Source: Methylobacterium jeotgali
GTDB lineage: Bacteria > Pseudomonadota > Alphaproteobacteria > Rhizobiales > Beijerinckiaceae
Direction: 5' to 3'
Length of the DNA stretch: 32,573 nt
Assembly (NCBI RefSeq): GCF_022179345.1
Contig: NZ_BPQR01000034.1
Location: 1 to 32,573 of the forward strand
Below are positions 18,011 to 26,281 of the stretch, in pieces (within the stretch, counting starts at the first letter, position 1; every line of letters begins with the position of its first letter). The notes beneath the pieces were generated by a model. It made no database searches. It saw only the letters and a program-made list of their open reading frames with translations, and was not told where the DNA came from. The translations under genes and the position numbers were made by a program.

Positions 18011-19018
18011 GTGTCGATGTCGAAGAAACACGGCAAGCGCGAGAAGGACCACGGCGCCGGGCGAAGCGACGCAACAGACTCGTCCGGCCGTCACCGGCAG
18101 CGGGCGCGGGACATGCCGCCCTCCTCCTCCCTGTGGGCGGCCGCGCTCGGCGAGACCGCGGAGAGCGGCGCGGAACTGATCGGCGCGCGCGTGCCGGTGT
18201 TCCCGGGACGCGCCGCCGCGGGCATCGTGACGGTGGAGCCGGGCTCGGCCTGCGATCTCTCGCGCATCGATCCCGATGCCGACGGCGGCCTGGACAAGGC
18301 CGCCGCCAAGGAGGCGCTCGCCGCCGAGAAGGCCCGCATCGTCGCTCTTCAGGAGCGGCTCTACGCGGAGCGCCGGCAGAGCCTGCTCGTGGTGCTCCAG
18401 GCGATCGACACCGGCGGCAAGGACGGCACCATCCGCGCGACGCTCGAAGGCGTGAACCCGCAGGGCTGCCGCGTCACGTCCTTCAAGGTGCCGAGCACCG
18501 AGGAGCTCGATCACGACTTCCTCTGGCGCTACCACAGGGCGACGCCGGGGCGCGGCATGATCGGCGTGTTCAACCGCAGCCATTACGAGGACGTGCTGGT
18601 GGTGCGGGTGAAGGAGCTCGTGCCCGAGGCGGTCTGGCGGGGCCGGTACGGGCTCATCAACGACTTCGAGCGCCTGCTCGCCGAGAACGGCACCGTCATC
18701 CTCAAGCTGTTCCTGCACATCTCGAAGGACGAGCAGAAGAAGCGGCTGGAGGCGCGCATCGCCGACCCGGAGAAGCACTGGAAGTTCGACCCGGCCGATC
18801 TCGTGGAGCGCAAGTCCTGGGACGCCTACCAGGAGGCCTTCCAGGACGCGCTCAGCCGCTGCTCCACCCCCTGCGCCCCGTGGCACGTGGTGCCGGGCAA
18901 CCGCAAGTGGTTTCGCAACCTCGTCGTCGCCCGCACCGTCGCCGACACGCTGGAGGCGATGGACCCGAAGTTTCCAGAGGGCCGGCCGGGGATCGCCGGG
19001 CTGAAGGTGCCGGACTGA
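18011..19018 (+). CDS. PPK2-family polyphosphate:nucleotide phosphotransferase
   Basis: A 335-residue PPK2 enzyme that uses polyphosphate to phosphorylate nucleotides. The Walker A-like loop A-I-D-T-G-G-K-D-G-T is at 131-140, followed by G-V-N-P-Q-G-C, E-E-L-D-H-D-F-L-W-R and the second catalytic region F-N-R-S-H-Y-E-D-V near 187-195, then the lid with H-I-S-K-D-E-Q. This set fits the TIGR03709-like group, which includes enzymes acting on AMP and ADP; the exact substrate is not readable. About 40 basic, low-complexity residues are added at the N-terminus. The GTG at 18011 and ATG at 18017 are both compatible with the AGGGGA site at 18001-18006. An AAA ATPase gene follows after ten bases. Confidence 0.92.
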   Translation: MSMSKKHGKREKDHGAGRSDATDSSGRHRQRARDMPPSSSLWAAALGETAESGAELIGARVPVFPGRAAAGIVTVEPGSACDLSRIDPDADGGLDKAAAKEALAAEKARIVALQERLYAERRQSLLVVLQAIDTGGKDGTIRATLEGVNPQGCRVTSFKVPSTEELDHDFLWRYHRATPGRGMIGVFNRSHYEDVLVVRVKELVPEAVWRGRYGLINDFERLLAENGTVILKLFLHISKDEQKKRLEARIADPEKHWKFDPADLVERKSWDAYQEAFQDALSRCSTPCAPWHVVPGNRKWFRNLVVARTVADTLEAMDPKFPEGRPGIAGLKVPD

Positions 19019-19028
19019 GGCGGCCGCC

Positions 19029-20195
19029 GTGACGCTCGCCGTCCACGAGATCGGCGCGGCGGGCTACCGCTCGCTGCGGCGGATCGCCCTGCCGGTCGGC
19101 CGGCTCTCGGTCTTCGTCGGCGGCAACGGCGTCGGCAAGACCAACCTCTACCGGGCCCTGGAGCTAATCCAGGCCGCCGCCCGCGGGACGCTCACCCGGG
19201 AGCTCGCCGCCGAGGGCGGCATGGATTCGGTGCTCTGGGCCGGGCGCCGCCGCCAGGGCGAGACCGCCCGCGTCCGGCTCTCGGTGGCGTTCCAGGACGA
19301 TGCGACGGGCCAGGGCTTCGCCTACGAGGTCGAGGCGGGCCTCGTGCAGCAGGCCGGCGGCGTGACCTACGGCGCCGCCTTCCAACGGGAGCCTCAGGTG
19401 AAGGCCGAGCGGCTGACCGTTCAGGCCGGGCGCCGTCCGGTCGTGGCCTTGAGCCGGGACGGCCCGTCCGGCTTCGTGCGCGACGAGGAGGGCCGCAAGC
19501 GCCCCTTCGGCACCGACCTCCTCGCGACGGAGACCGCCCTCGCCTCCCTCCAGGACGCCGCGCGCTTCCCCGAGATCGAGATCGTCCGGCGGGCGATGGC
19601 CGGCTGGCGCTTCCACCACGACTTCCGCACGGATGCCGGCTCGCCCCTGCGGCGCCCTTGCCTCGCCGTCACCACGCCGACGCTGGCCTCGGACGGCTCC
19701 GACCTCGCGGCAGTCTTCGCCACGCTCGCCCATGTCCGTGGCGATACCGCGGAGCTCGACGCGGCGCTCGGCCACGCCTTCCCCGGCGCCCGGCTCGTGA
19801 TCCCGCAGCCGGACCGGGAGGCGCGGTTCGGCGTGATCTTCCGGGACTACCCGCAGCGTGTCTTCGAGGCCCCGGAGCTGTCGGACGGGACCCTGCGCTA
19901 CCTGGCGCTTGCCGGCGCGCTCCTCGCCTACCGGCTGCCACCCTTCGTCGCGCTCAACGAGCCCGAGACGAGCCTGCATCCCGACCTGATGGAGCCCCTG
20001 GCGCGGATGATCGCGCGGGCGGCCGAGCGCACGCAGGTCTGGCTCGTCACCCATTCCGAGCGCCTCGCTGCGATGATCGCGGAGCATGGCGGCGCGCGTC
20101 CCCGCATCGTGATCAAGCGCGAGGGCGAGACCTGGATCGAGGGCCTGCGCCTCGCCGGGTCGTTCGGCGAAGAGGACGAGGACGACGCGGAGTAG
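19029..20195 (+). CDS. AAA-family ATPase of the RecF/OLD-like type
   Basis: A 388-residue ABC/SMC-like ATPase. Walker A is GGNGVGKT at 31-38, the signature-like L-S-D-G-T-L-R-Y-L-A-L is at 284-294, Walker B with catalytic Glu is F-V-A-L-N-E-P-E near 306-313, followed by T-S-L-H-P, and a switch His is in L-V-T-H-S-E near 339-344. There is no TOPRIM nuclease domain after it; the protein ends with an acidic E-E-D-E-D-D-A-E tail. Such stand-alone ATPases occur both as orphan proteins and in defence modules, and I cannot assign a role. GTG is the start. It lies ten bases after the PPK2 gene on the same strand, so the pair probably forms an operon. Confidence 0.88.
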   Translation: MTLAVHEIGAAGYRSLRRIALPVGRLSVFVGGNGVGKTNLYRALELIQAAARGTLTRELAAEGGMDSVLWAGRRRQGETARVRLSVAFQDDATGQGFAYEVEAGLVQQAGGVTYGAAFQREPQVKAERLTVQAGRRPVVALSRDGPSGFVRDEEGRKRPFGTDLLATETALASLQDAARFPEIEIVRRAMAGWRFHHDFRTDAGSPLRRPCLAVTTPTLASDGSDLAAVFATLAHVRGDTAELDAALGHAFPGARLVIPQPDREARFGVIFRDYPQRVFEAPELSDGTLRYLALAGALLAYRLPPFVALNEPETSLHPDLMEPLARMIARAAERTQVWLVTHSERLAAMIAEHGGARPRIVIKREGETWIEGLRLAGSFGEEDEDDAE

Positions 20196-20211
20196 GCCGG
20201 CGGTCCGGCCC
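20196..20211. terminator. Stem-loop between convergent AAA ATPase and BrnA-like genes
   Basis: GGCCGG-CGGT-CCGGCC is a perfect 6-bp hairpin directly after the ATPase stop codon and just before the stop of the convergent gene. It could act on both strands. No T-run is present, so termination would not be the textbook intrinsic type. Confidence 0.35.
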
Positions 20212-20213
20212 GC

Positions 20214-20444
20214 TCAGGCGAGCCCGGCGGCCTTGCGCAGCGCTGCGTTGATGCGGTCCTGCCAGCCCGGTCCGTCCTCCTGGAAGCGCTCCAGCACGTC
20301 GCGGTCGATGCGGAGGCTGACCGCCTCCCGTGCGTTCGGGATGGCGGGAGCCTTCGGGGCCGGCGCGGCCTCGACCGGCTTCGTGGTGGCGGACTTGAAG
20401 GCGGCCTCCGCGGCGTCGCGGGCGCTTCTCGGGGATCTCGACAT
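20214..20444 (-). CDS. Orphan BrnA-like antitoxin-family protein
   Basis: A 76-residue protein. The first 40 residues are Ala/Pro/Lys-rich and probably disordered. The C-terminal part, V-S-L-R-I-D-R-D-V-L-E-R-F then G-P-G-W-Q-D-R-I-N-A-A-L-R, matches the DNA-binding end of BrnA antitoxins, which form a ribbon-helix-helix-type dimer and repress their own operon. A BrnT ribonuclease toxin gene is normally next to brnA. None is here: fabI lies 39 bases downstream on the same strand, and the upstream side is the convergent ATPase gene. It may be a solitary regulator or a relic of a toxin-antitoxin pair. Confidence 0.78.
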   Translation of the reverse strand: MSRSPRSARDAAEAAFKSATTKPVEAAPAPKAPAIPNAREAVSLRIDRDVLERFQEDGPGWQDRINAALRKAAGLA

Positions 20445-20483
20445 GGTCCGGTCCTCGGCCCCGTTGTGGAGACGTGCGCGCCG

Positions 20484-21338
20484 TCAGTCCCGGTCGAGGG
20501 ACAGGTCCGGCGCCTCGGGGTTCTTCATGCCGACGACGTGGTAGCCGGCGTCGACGTGGAGGATCTCGCCGGTCATGCCGCGGGACATGTCCGAGACGAG
20601 GTAGGCGGCGGTCTCGCCGACCTCCTCGATGGTCACGGTCCGGCGGAGCGGCGCGTTGTACTCGTTCCACTTGAGGATGTAGCGGAAGTCGCCGATGCCG
20701 GAGGCGGCGAGCGTCTTGATGGGGCCCGCCGAGATCGCGTTGACGCGGATCTTCGAGGGGCCGAGATCGGCGGCGAGGTAGCGCACGGAGGCCTCGAGCG
20801 CGGCCTTGGCCACGCCCATGACGTTGTAGTGCGGCATCCACTTCTCGGCGCCGTAATAGGTCAGCGTCAGCAGCGAGCCGCCGTTCGTCATCAGCTTCTC
20901 GGCCCGCTGCGCGATCGCTGTGAACGAGTAGCAGGAGATCAGCAGCGACTTGGTGAAGTTCGCCTCGCTCGTCTCGACGTAGCGGCCGGTCAACTCGTCC
21001 TTGTCGGAGAAGGCGATGCAGTGGACGACGAAGTCGAGCCCCTCGGGAAAGACCTCGGCCGTCCGCGCGAAGGCCGCATCGATCGAGGCCGGGTCGGTGA
21101 CGTCGCAATGGCCGACGATGTGGGCCTCGAGCTCGCGGGCGAGCGGCTCGACGCGCTTCTTGAGGGCGTCGCCCTGGTAGGTGAAGGCGAGCTCGGCCCC
21201 GTGGGCGCGGGCGCTGCGGGCGATGCCCCAGGCGATCGAGCGGTTGTTGGCGACGCCGAGCACCAGGCCCCGTTTCCCGGCGAGCAGGCCGGAGGATCCC
21301 GCGCCGCCTTTGTCGTGAGCCGGACCTGGTTCCGCCAT
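20484..21338 (-). CDS. fabI: Enoyl-ACP reductase (NADH), FabI
   Basis: A 284-residue FabI that reduces trans-2-enoyl-ACP in the last step of each fatty-acid elongation round. The N-terminal G-K-R-G-L-V-L-G-V-A-N-N-R-S-I-A-W-G-I-A cofactor site is typical. The catalytic Tyr and Lys are in Y-N-V-M-G-V-A-K (Tyr-x6-Lys), the FabI spacing rather than that of ordinary SDRs. The G-P-I-K-T-L-A-A-S-G-I lid region follows. ATG at 21338 has an AGGTGA site upstream; the frame extends to 21425 but without support. A leader of about 25 polar residues precedes the domain. It is the usual target of triclosan-type inhibitors in this enzyme family. Confidence 0.95.
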   Translation of the reverse strand: MAEPGPAHDKGGAGSSGLLAGKRGLVLGVANNRSIAWGIARSARAHGAELAFTYQGDALKKRVEPLARELEAHIVGHCDVTDPASIDAAFARTAEVFPEGLDFVVHCIAFSDKDELTGRYVETSEANFTKSLLISCYSFTAIAQRAEKLMTNGGSLLTLTYYGAEKWMPHYNVMGVAKAALEASVRYLAADLGPSKIRVNAISAGPIKTLAASGIGDFRYILKWNEYNAPLRRTVTIEEVGETAAYLVSDMSRGMTGEILHVDAGYHVVGMKNPEAPDLSLDRD

Positions 21339-21477
21339 GCGTATCACCTGGGAGGGCGCCTCGGTGGCGCGTCTGCGCGGGATCTCGGAGGTCTCGGAAG
21401 AGAGAACCCCGCCCGCCAGCGGCATCCTTAGCGGACCGCCGCGGGCGACGGAAGGGCGGCCCGCCCCGGACGCGCGC

Positions 21478-22416
21478 TCAGGCGCCCTCGCCCCGCACCC
21501 CCTTCGCCCAGGCCGTCAGCGCGGCGTCCTCGCCCGCCGGCAGGGAGACCGCCGTCTTCGCGAGGAGGTCGCCGCGGCTGCCGTCCTTCCTGGGCAGGCC
21601 CTTGCCGCGCAGGCGGAAAGTGCGGCCGGAGCCTGTCATCGGCGGCACGCGCATCTCGACGGTGCCGGTCAGCGTGCCGACCCGCAGCGGGCCGCCGAGA
21701 ACGGCGTCGGCAAGCGGCAGCTCGACCTCGGCGCGCAGGTCCGCGCCCTCGACGGTGAAGCGGGGGTGGGGAAGGATGCGGATGGTCAAGAGCGCGTCGC
21801 CGGGCTCGCCCCGCGCCGGGGCCGGGTGGCCGAGGCCGCGCAGGCGGATCGTCTGGCCGTCGACGACGCCCCGGGGCACCACCACGTCGACGTCCCGGCC
21901 GCCGGGAAGCGTCAGGCGCAGCTTCTCCTCGCCAGCGACCTGCTCGAGGGTGACGGACAGTTCGGCGGCGATGTCCTCGCCCCGCGCGGGCCCGCGCTGG
22001 AAGCCGCCGGCCCCTCCGCCTCCGGCGCCGCCTGCGCGAAAGGCCTCGCCGAACAGGGTCGAGAAGATGTCGTCGCCGATGCCGCCGCCGCCGGCGGGAT
22101 GGGGCCCGCGGCCGCGGGCCATGTTCTCGAAGTCGAAGGCGTTGCCGCGGCCGCCGCCGAAGCCCGAGAATCCCTCGAAGCCGGTGGCGCGGGGCTTGCC
22201 GTCGTTGTCGATCTCGCCGCGGTCGAACTGGCCGCGCTTGTCGGCGTCGCCGAGGATCTCGTAGGCGGCGTTCGCCTCCGCGAAACGGTCCTTGGCCGCC
22301 GCGTCGTCCTTATTGCGGTCGGGATGGTGCGTCTTGGCGAGGCGGCGATAGGCCTTCTTGATGTCGGCCTCGCTCGCGCCTTTGGCCACGCCCAGAACGT
22401 CGTAGGGGTTGCGCAT
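21478..22416 (-). CDS. DnaJ C-terminal domain co-chaperone (CbpA-like)
   Basis: A 312-residue type II J-protein. The J domain covers about residues 3-67 with the H-P-D tripeptide at 31-33, which stimulates DnaK ATPase activity. A Gly/Phe-rich linker (about 80-145) follows, then two beta-sandwich substrate-binding domains ending near residue 300. The Cys-rich zinc-finger region of true DnaJ is missing, so this is a CbpA/DjlA-like partner rather than DnaJ itself. It stands alone on the minus strand between fabI and the lipoprotein gene. Confidence 0.93.
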   Translation of the reverse strand: MRNPYDVLGVAKGASEADIKKAYRRLAKTHHPDRNKDDAAAKDRFAEANAAYEILGDADKRGQFDRGEIDNDGKPRATGFEGFSGFGGGRGNAFDFENMARGRGPHPAGGGGIGDDIFSTLFGEAFRAGGAGGGGAGGFQRGPARGEDIAAELSVTLEQVAGEEKLRLTLPGGRDVDVVVPRGVVDGQTIRLRGLGHPAPARGEPGDALLTIRILPHPRFTVEGADLRAEVELPLADAVLGGPLRVGTLTGTVEMRVPPMTGSGRTFRLRGKGLPRKDGSRGDLLAKTAVSLPAGEDAALTAWAKGVRGEGA

Positions 22417-22481
22417 CGCTCGTCGTGAAATGGGGTTGGGCCGCGCCGGGGCGGCGGACAGGGCCTGGATGTGGAGCCTCT

Positions 22482-22497
22482 GTTGCGATTTTGCAAC
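22482..22497. promoter_or_regulatory. Small inverted repeat in the DnaJ-type gene upstream region
   Basis: GTTGC-GATTTT-GCAAC is a perfect 5-bp inverted repeat in the gap upstream of the co-chaperone gene. It does not match the CIRCE heat-shock element. It may be a repressor site or chance. Confidence 0.25.
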
Positions 22498-22511
22498 GGT
22501 GCTCGGCGCGA

Positions 22512-22540
22512 AAGTTTCGCCTCTTGAGCGCCCGCGTCAA
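22512..22540 (-). promoter_or_regulatory. Possible promoter of the DnaJ-type co-chaperone gene
   Basis: On the minus strand TTGACG (complement of 22535-22540) is followed after 17 bases by AAACTT (complement of 22512-22517). The -35 is good, the -10 weak. It is about 95 bases upstream of the start codon, and the GTTGC inverted repeat lies just downstream of it. Confidence 0.3.
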
Positions 22541-22594
22541 GCGGTGCGTCCAAATCCCCTCGCCTCCCGATGGGCCGTCGACGTCCGCGCGGGC

Positions 22595-23071
22595 TCAACC
22601 CGTCTTCGAGCGGCGCAGCTTCTTCAGGGTCCAGGCACCGCCCGAGGGCTTGCAGCCGGTGCCGCGCACGAAGCGGCTGCCTTCCGGCGCGATCACGGTG
22701 GCGAGGAAGTCGCGGCAGATCTCGTCCTCGGCGACGTAGGGCAGGCCGGTGGGGTTCACGGAGCCGCGCAGGTTCGAATCCGGGTTGTCCCACTTCACCG
22801 GGCGGCCGTTGCCCTGCGGGTCGAGGGCGACGGCGAGCGCCGCGTGGGCGCGCCGCCAGTCCTCGTCGCCGAGGTCCGAGCCGAAGCTCGCCGGGCGCTT
22901 GCCGATGCTGCCGGTGACCACGGGCTCCGGGGCGAGCTTGGGCGCGGCCTCGGGCTCGCTCTGGAAGGTCAGGAGAATCTGGCTGCATCCGGAGCAGGCC
23001 AGCATCACCGGCAGCGCCAGGACGAGGCTTCCGAGCGTCGTTCCCGCGGTGCGGCCCTTCGCCTGGTGCAT
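22595..23071 (-). CDS. RT0821/Lpp0805-like surface protein, probable lipoprotein
   Basis: A 158-residue exported protein. The start at 23071 gives a basic n-region (H-Q-A-K-G-R), a hydrophobic stretch (G-S-L-V-L-A-L-P-V-M-L-A) and cysteines at the end (A-C-S-G-C), which resembles a lipoprotein signal, although the lipobox is not ideal. The mature part has P-V-V-T-G-S-I-G, a W-R-R-A-H-A-A-L segment and a C-terminal C-R-D-F-x-A-T-V...G-T-G-C-K-P block with two cysteines, resembling the RT0821/Lpp0805 surface-protein family found in many alphaproteobacteria. Function is unknown. Longer starts (ATG 23113, GTG 23128) would bury the signal peptide. It is divergent from pdxH. Confidence 0.75.
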   Translation of the reverse strand: MHQAKGRTAGTTLGSLVLALPVMLACSGCSQILLTFQSEPEAAPKLAPEPVVTGSIGKRPASFGSDLGDEDWRRAHAALAVALDPQGNGRPVKWDNPDSNLRGSVNPTGLPYVAEDEICRDFLATVIAPEGSRFVRGTGCKPSGGAWTLKKLRRSKTG

Positions 23072-23206
23072 GCCGGCCCGGGCGCCTTGGACTTTACAGG
23101 GGCTGAGACGCATTACACCTGAACTCACGGGCCTTGAGGACGCTGCACGGACGTGCCCCCGACGTCGGTGCCCCCCGACCCGGTTGTCACAGGCGAGGAT
23201 TCAAGC

Positions 23207-23839
23207 GTGGACCGGTTAACGATCGATGAGGCGGGCGCCGATGCCGGCCCGGATTTCACCCTGAATCCCGACCCTTGGGCCCTGTTCGCCGCCTGGATGG
23301 CCGAGGCCGAGCGCAGCGAGCCGAACGACCCGAACGCCATGTCGCTCGCCACGGCCGGCGCCGACGGCCTGCCCGACGTGCGCGTCGTGCTCCTGAAGGG
23401 CGTCGATTCGCGGGGTTTCGTCTTCTACACGAACGTGGACTCGGCCAAGGGCCGCGAGCTCGCCGAGAACCCCCAGGCGGCGATCGTCCTCCACTGGAAG
23501 AGCCTCGGCCGGCAGGTGCGCGCCCGCGGCGCCGTGACGCCGGTCTCGGAGGCCGAGGCCGACGCCTACTTCGCCAGCCGCCACCCGGAGAGCCGGCTCG
23601 GGGCCATCGCCAGCCGCCAGTCGCGGCCGCTGGCCGACCGGGCGACGCTGATGGCCGAGGTCGCCGAGGTCGCCGCCCGCGTCGGCGACGGGCCGATCCC
23701 GCGGCCGGCGAACTGGACGGGCTACCGGATCGTGCCCTCCACCATCGAGTTCTGGCGCAACGGCGACTTCCGGCTCCACGACCGGGTGCGCTTCACCCGC
23801 GACGGCGAGGGCTGGGCGCGCGCTCGCCTCTACCCATGA
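23207..23839 (+). CDS. pdxH: Pyridoxamine 5'-phosphate oxidase
   Basis: A 210-residue FMN enzyme that oxidises pyridoxamine or pyridoxine 5'-phosphate to PLP. The N-terminal F-x-L-F-A-A-W-M-x-E-A, then E-P-N-D-P-N-A-M-x-L-A-T and R-V-V-L-L-K-G-V-D (FMN-binding), the F-Y-T-N-x-x-S-x-K-G motif, and the C-terminal P-S-x-I-E-F-W and R-L-H-D-R blocks ending in R-L-Y-P are all standard PdxH features. I chose GTG at 23207 because GGCGAGG lies eight bases before it; GTG at 23153 gives 18 more residues but has a weak site. PLP is the cofactor of both cysteine desulfurases in this window, though the genes are not linked in an operon. Confidence 0.94.
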   Translation: MDRLTIDEAGADAGPDFTLNPDPWALFAAWMAEAERSEPNDPNAMSLATAGADGLPDVRVVLLKGVDSRGFVFYTNVDSAKGRELAENPQAAIVLHWKSLGRQVRARGAVTPVSEAEADAYFASRHPESRLGAIASRQSRPLADRATLMAEVAEVAARVGDGPIPRPANWTGYRIVPSTIEFWRNGDFRLHDRVRFTRDGEGWARARLYP

Positions 23840-23941
23840 CGCGGGACGGCCGGGCGCCGGCCGCGCTGGATTTCGCGAGGGCGTCCGCGTAGCGTATCGC
23901 GCCGCAGCGACGGCCCCCGCGGCGCTCCCGAGAGGTCGGCC

Positions 23942-24697
23942 TTGCCCACGAACGCCAACGACCGCCGACGCATCATGCTGCTGACCGGCGCGAGCCGGGG
24001 CATCGGCCACGCGACGGTGAAGCGGTTCTCGGCCGCGGGGTGGCGGGTCATCACCTGCTCGCGCCACGCCTTCCCCGAGAACTGCCCCTGGGAGATGGGA
24101 CCCGAGGATCACCTGCAGGTCGATCTCGCCAGCGCCGAGGACACGCAGCGGGCGATCGTCGAGGTCGCCGGGCGGCTCGCCGCCGAGGGCGGTCTCCTGC
24201 ACGCGCTGGTCAACAACGCCGGCATCTCGCCGAAGGGCGAGGCGGGCGCGCGGATGGGCGCGATCTCGACCCCGTTCGGCGACTGGCAGCGGGTGTTCCA
24301 GGTCAACTTCTTCGCGCCGATCCTGCTCGCACAGGGGCTGCGGGACGAGTTGACCCGCGCCAAGGGCTCGGTCGTCAACGTCACCTCGATCGCGGGCTCG
24401 CGGGTCCATCCCTTCGCGGGAGCGGCCTACGGCACCTCGAAATCGGCGCTCGCCGGCCTGACCCGCGAGATGGCCGCCGATTTCGGGCCGCTCGGCGTGC
24501 GCGTGAACGCCATCTCCCCCGGCGAGATCGACACCTCGATCCTCTCGCCCGGCACGGAGAAGCTCGTGGAGCAGATCCCGCAGCGGCGCCTCGGCACCCC
24601 GGACGAGGTCGCCAAGGCGATCTACTTCCTCTGCACGGAGGCTTCCTCCTACGTGAACGGCGCCGAGCTGCACATCAACGGCGGCCAGCATGTCTGA
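23942..24697 (+). CDS. SDR-family NAD(P)-dependent oxidoreductase
   Basis: A 251-residue short-chain dehydrogenase/reductase. The cofactor motif T-G-A-S-R-G-I-G is at 15-22, N-N-A-G at 91-94, and the catalytic set Ser149, Tyr163 and Lys167 (Y-G-T-S-K) is intact. The substrate is not readable from the sequence. The likely start is TTG at 23942 with an AGAGG site before it; an ATG at codon 12 would cut into the first beta strand. The stop overlaps the start of the next gene by eight bases, which suggests translational coupling. Confidence 0.9.
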   Translation: MPTNANDRRRIMLLTGASRGIGHATVKRFSAAGWRVITCSRHAFPENCPWEMGPEDHLQVDLASAEDTQRAIVEVAGRLAAEGGLLHALVNNAGISPKGEAGARMGAISTPFGDWQRVFQVNFFAPILLAQGLRDELTRAKGSVVNVTSIAGSRVHPFAGAAYGTSKSALAGLTREMAADFGPLGVRVNAISPGEIDTSILSPGTEKLVEQIPQRRLGTPDEVAKAIYFLCTEASSYVNGAELHINGGQHV

Positions 24698-25814
24698 CCG
24701 CATCCGGCGCCTCGCCGGTGCGCTCGCCCTTCTCTCGACGGTGACGCCGGCCGCCGCGGCCGACGGCGTCACGCTCCTCGACCTGCCCTTCCGCGCCACC
24801 GCACTGCGCGGGCCCGGCAGCGAGGTCGCGGTGGCCACCGCCACCTCCGGCCTGATTCCCTCCATGAAGCCGCGCCCGGCGACCGCGCCCGGCGAGGAGC
24901 CGGCGGAGGAGACGCCCGTCGCGGTGATCTGGGGCGAGGACGGCGCCGCGGCGCTCGGGCTCGTGGACGGCCTGGTCCGCAGCAAGGCGATCTCGCCAGA
25001 GGCGGTGCGGGAGCTCGTCGCCTCGGAGACGCCGCGCGGCGCGCTCTCCGGATCGCGGCGGGCGATCTCGGGGGGCTTGAGCGCTTATCTGAGCGGGCCG
25101 ACCCGCGCTCTCGCGCCGGACGGCGTCACCAACGCCGCCGCCCTCACCGTGCGCGAGCGCCAGGCCATGGCCGTCACCACCGAGCCGAAGCCTGTGCCGG
25201 TGGCGAGCGCCACGGTGCCGGCCGGCGAAGGCGCGGTCTTCGCGCCGTTCCGGCCGCGGGCGCTGCGCCTCGACGGGGCGCCGGCCTTCCTCGCGACCGT
25301 CCTGCGCGGGGACGGCTCGGCGCTGGCCGTGGTCTCCCGCAAGGGCTCCGAGGCCTGGAACGTGACGGCGACCGGCGGGGCCATCAAGGGCGATCCGCTC
25401 CAGGTCGTCGCGGTGGCCCCCTTCGAGTCCGGCGGCCGCCCGGCGGCCGCGACCCTCAGCGGCGGCCTGCTCCGGCTCTGGCGCCTCTCCGGCGTGCCCT
25501 TCTCCCCGACTCAGGCACCGGGCTTCGCGAGTGAGGGTGCGGCCGATCCCGGCGACGCCGCGGCCCCGCTCGACATCGACGGCGACGGGGTGGCCGAGCT
25601 CGTCCTGCCCGTGGCCGACCGGAGCGCCGTGGCCCTCGTCTCCTTCGCCGACGGCACCGCGCGCGAGCGCGGCCGCGCGGCCTTGCCCTCCCCCGCGGGG
25701 TTCGGGCTCGCGGTGCTCGGCACCGGGCGGGAGGCCAGGGTCCTCGTTGGCCTCGCGGACGGGCGCGTCGCGCTGGTGCCCGCGGCCCTCCTCGCCGGAG
25801 GCAGGGCGCCGTGA
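24690..25814 (+). CDS. Exported hypothetical protein with an FG-GAP/VCBS-like repeat
   Basis: A 374-residue protein of unknown function. The first 24 residues form a signal peptide ending A-A-A-A-D. The body is Ala/Gly/Val-rich and probably all-beta. One stretch, [14 protein letters not shown] near residue 292, has the Asp pattern of a calcium-binding FG-GAP/VCBS repeat, and the segments around it look like weaker blades, so a beta-propeller-like periplasmic protein is possible. It overlaps the SDR gene at its start and the Nudix gene at its end (GTGA), so it is made as part of a coupled four-gene run. Confidence 0.75.
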   Translation: MSDRIRRLAGALALLSTVTPAAAADGVTLLDLPFRATALRGPGSEVAVATATSGLIPSMKPRPATAPGEEPAEETPVAVIWGEDGAAALGLVDGLVRSKAISPEAVRELVASETPRGALSGSRRAISGGLSAYLSGPTRALAPDGVTNAAALTVRERQAMAVTTEPKPVPVASATVPAGEGAVFAPFRPRALRLDGAPAFLATVLRGDGSALAVVSRKGSEAWNVTATGGAIKGDPLQVVAVAPFESGGRPAAATLSGGLLRLWRLSGVPFSPTQAPGFASEGAADPGDAAAPLDIDGDGVAELVLPVADRSAVALVSFADGTARERGRAALPSPAGFGLAVLGTGREARVLVGLADGRVALVPAALLAGGRAP

Positions 25815-26281
25815 GCGGGTCCGACGAGCGCCGCTTCCCCGCCCGGCCGATGGTCGGCGCCTCCATCGCCGTGATCCGCGACGGGCGGGTGCTGCTGGCG
25901 CAACGGGCGAACGAGCCCATGCGCGGCGTCTGGACGCTTCCCGGCGGCGTCGTGGAGGCGGGCGAGCGCCTCGCCGAGGCCGCCCTGCGGGAGCTGATGG
26001 AGGAGGTCGGGCTGACGGCGGAGGTCGTCGCCTGCCTCTCGCCCACCGAGATCATCGACCGCGACGGGGAGGCGCGCGTGCGCCACCACTACGTCGTGCT
26101 CCCGCACGCAGCCCTGTGGCGGGGCGGCGAGGCGGCCCCAGGGCCGGAAGCGCTCGCCGTCCGCTGGGCGAGCCTCGCGGAGGCCGCCGCGCTGCCGACC
26201 ACGCCCGGTCTCGCCGGCACCCTGGCCGAGGCCTTCGCCGCCGTCGACGCGCGATCGAGGGCGCCGGAGCCGACCGCGTGA
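25811..26281 (+). CDS. Nudix hydrolase
   Basis: A 156-residue Nudix enzyme that should cleave a nucleoside diphosphate-linked compound. The full Nudix box G-x5-E-x7-R-E-L-M-E-E-V-G-L lies at residues 46-68. The segment before it ([17 protein letters not shown]) fits the ADP-ribose pyrophosphatase/MutT-like branch, but the substrate is open. GTG start overlaps the previous stop by four bases, and its own stop overlaps the next gene by four bases. Confidence 0.92.
   Translation: MSGSDERRFPARPMVGASIAVIRDGRVLLAQRANEPMRGVWTLPGGVVEAGERLAEAALRELMEEVGLTAEVVACLSPTEIIDRDGEARVRHHYVVLPHAALWRGGEAAPGPEALAVRWASLAEAAALPTTPGLAGTLAEAFAAVDARSRAPEPTA

Noticed and set aside
22760..22790. A stretch resembling a tRNA T-arm (GGTTCGAATCC)
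   Set aside because: No acceptor, D or anticodon arms around it, and it lies inside the surface-lipoprotein coding frame.
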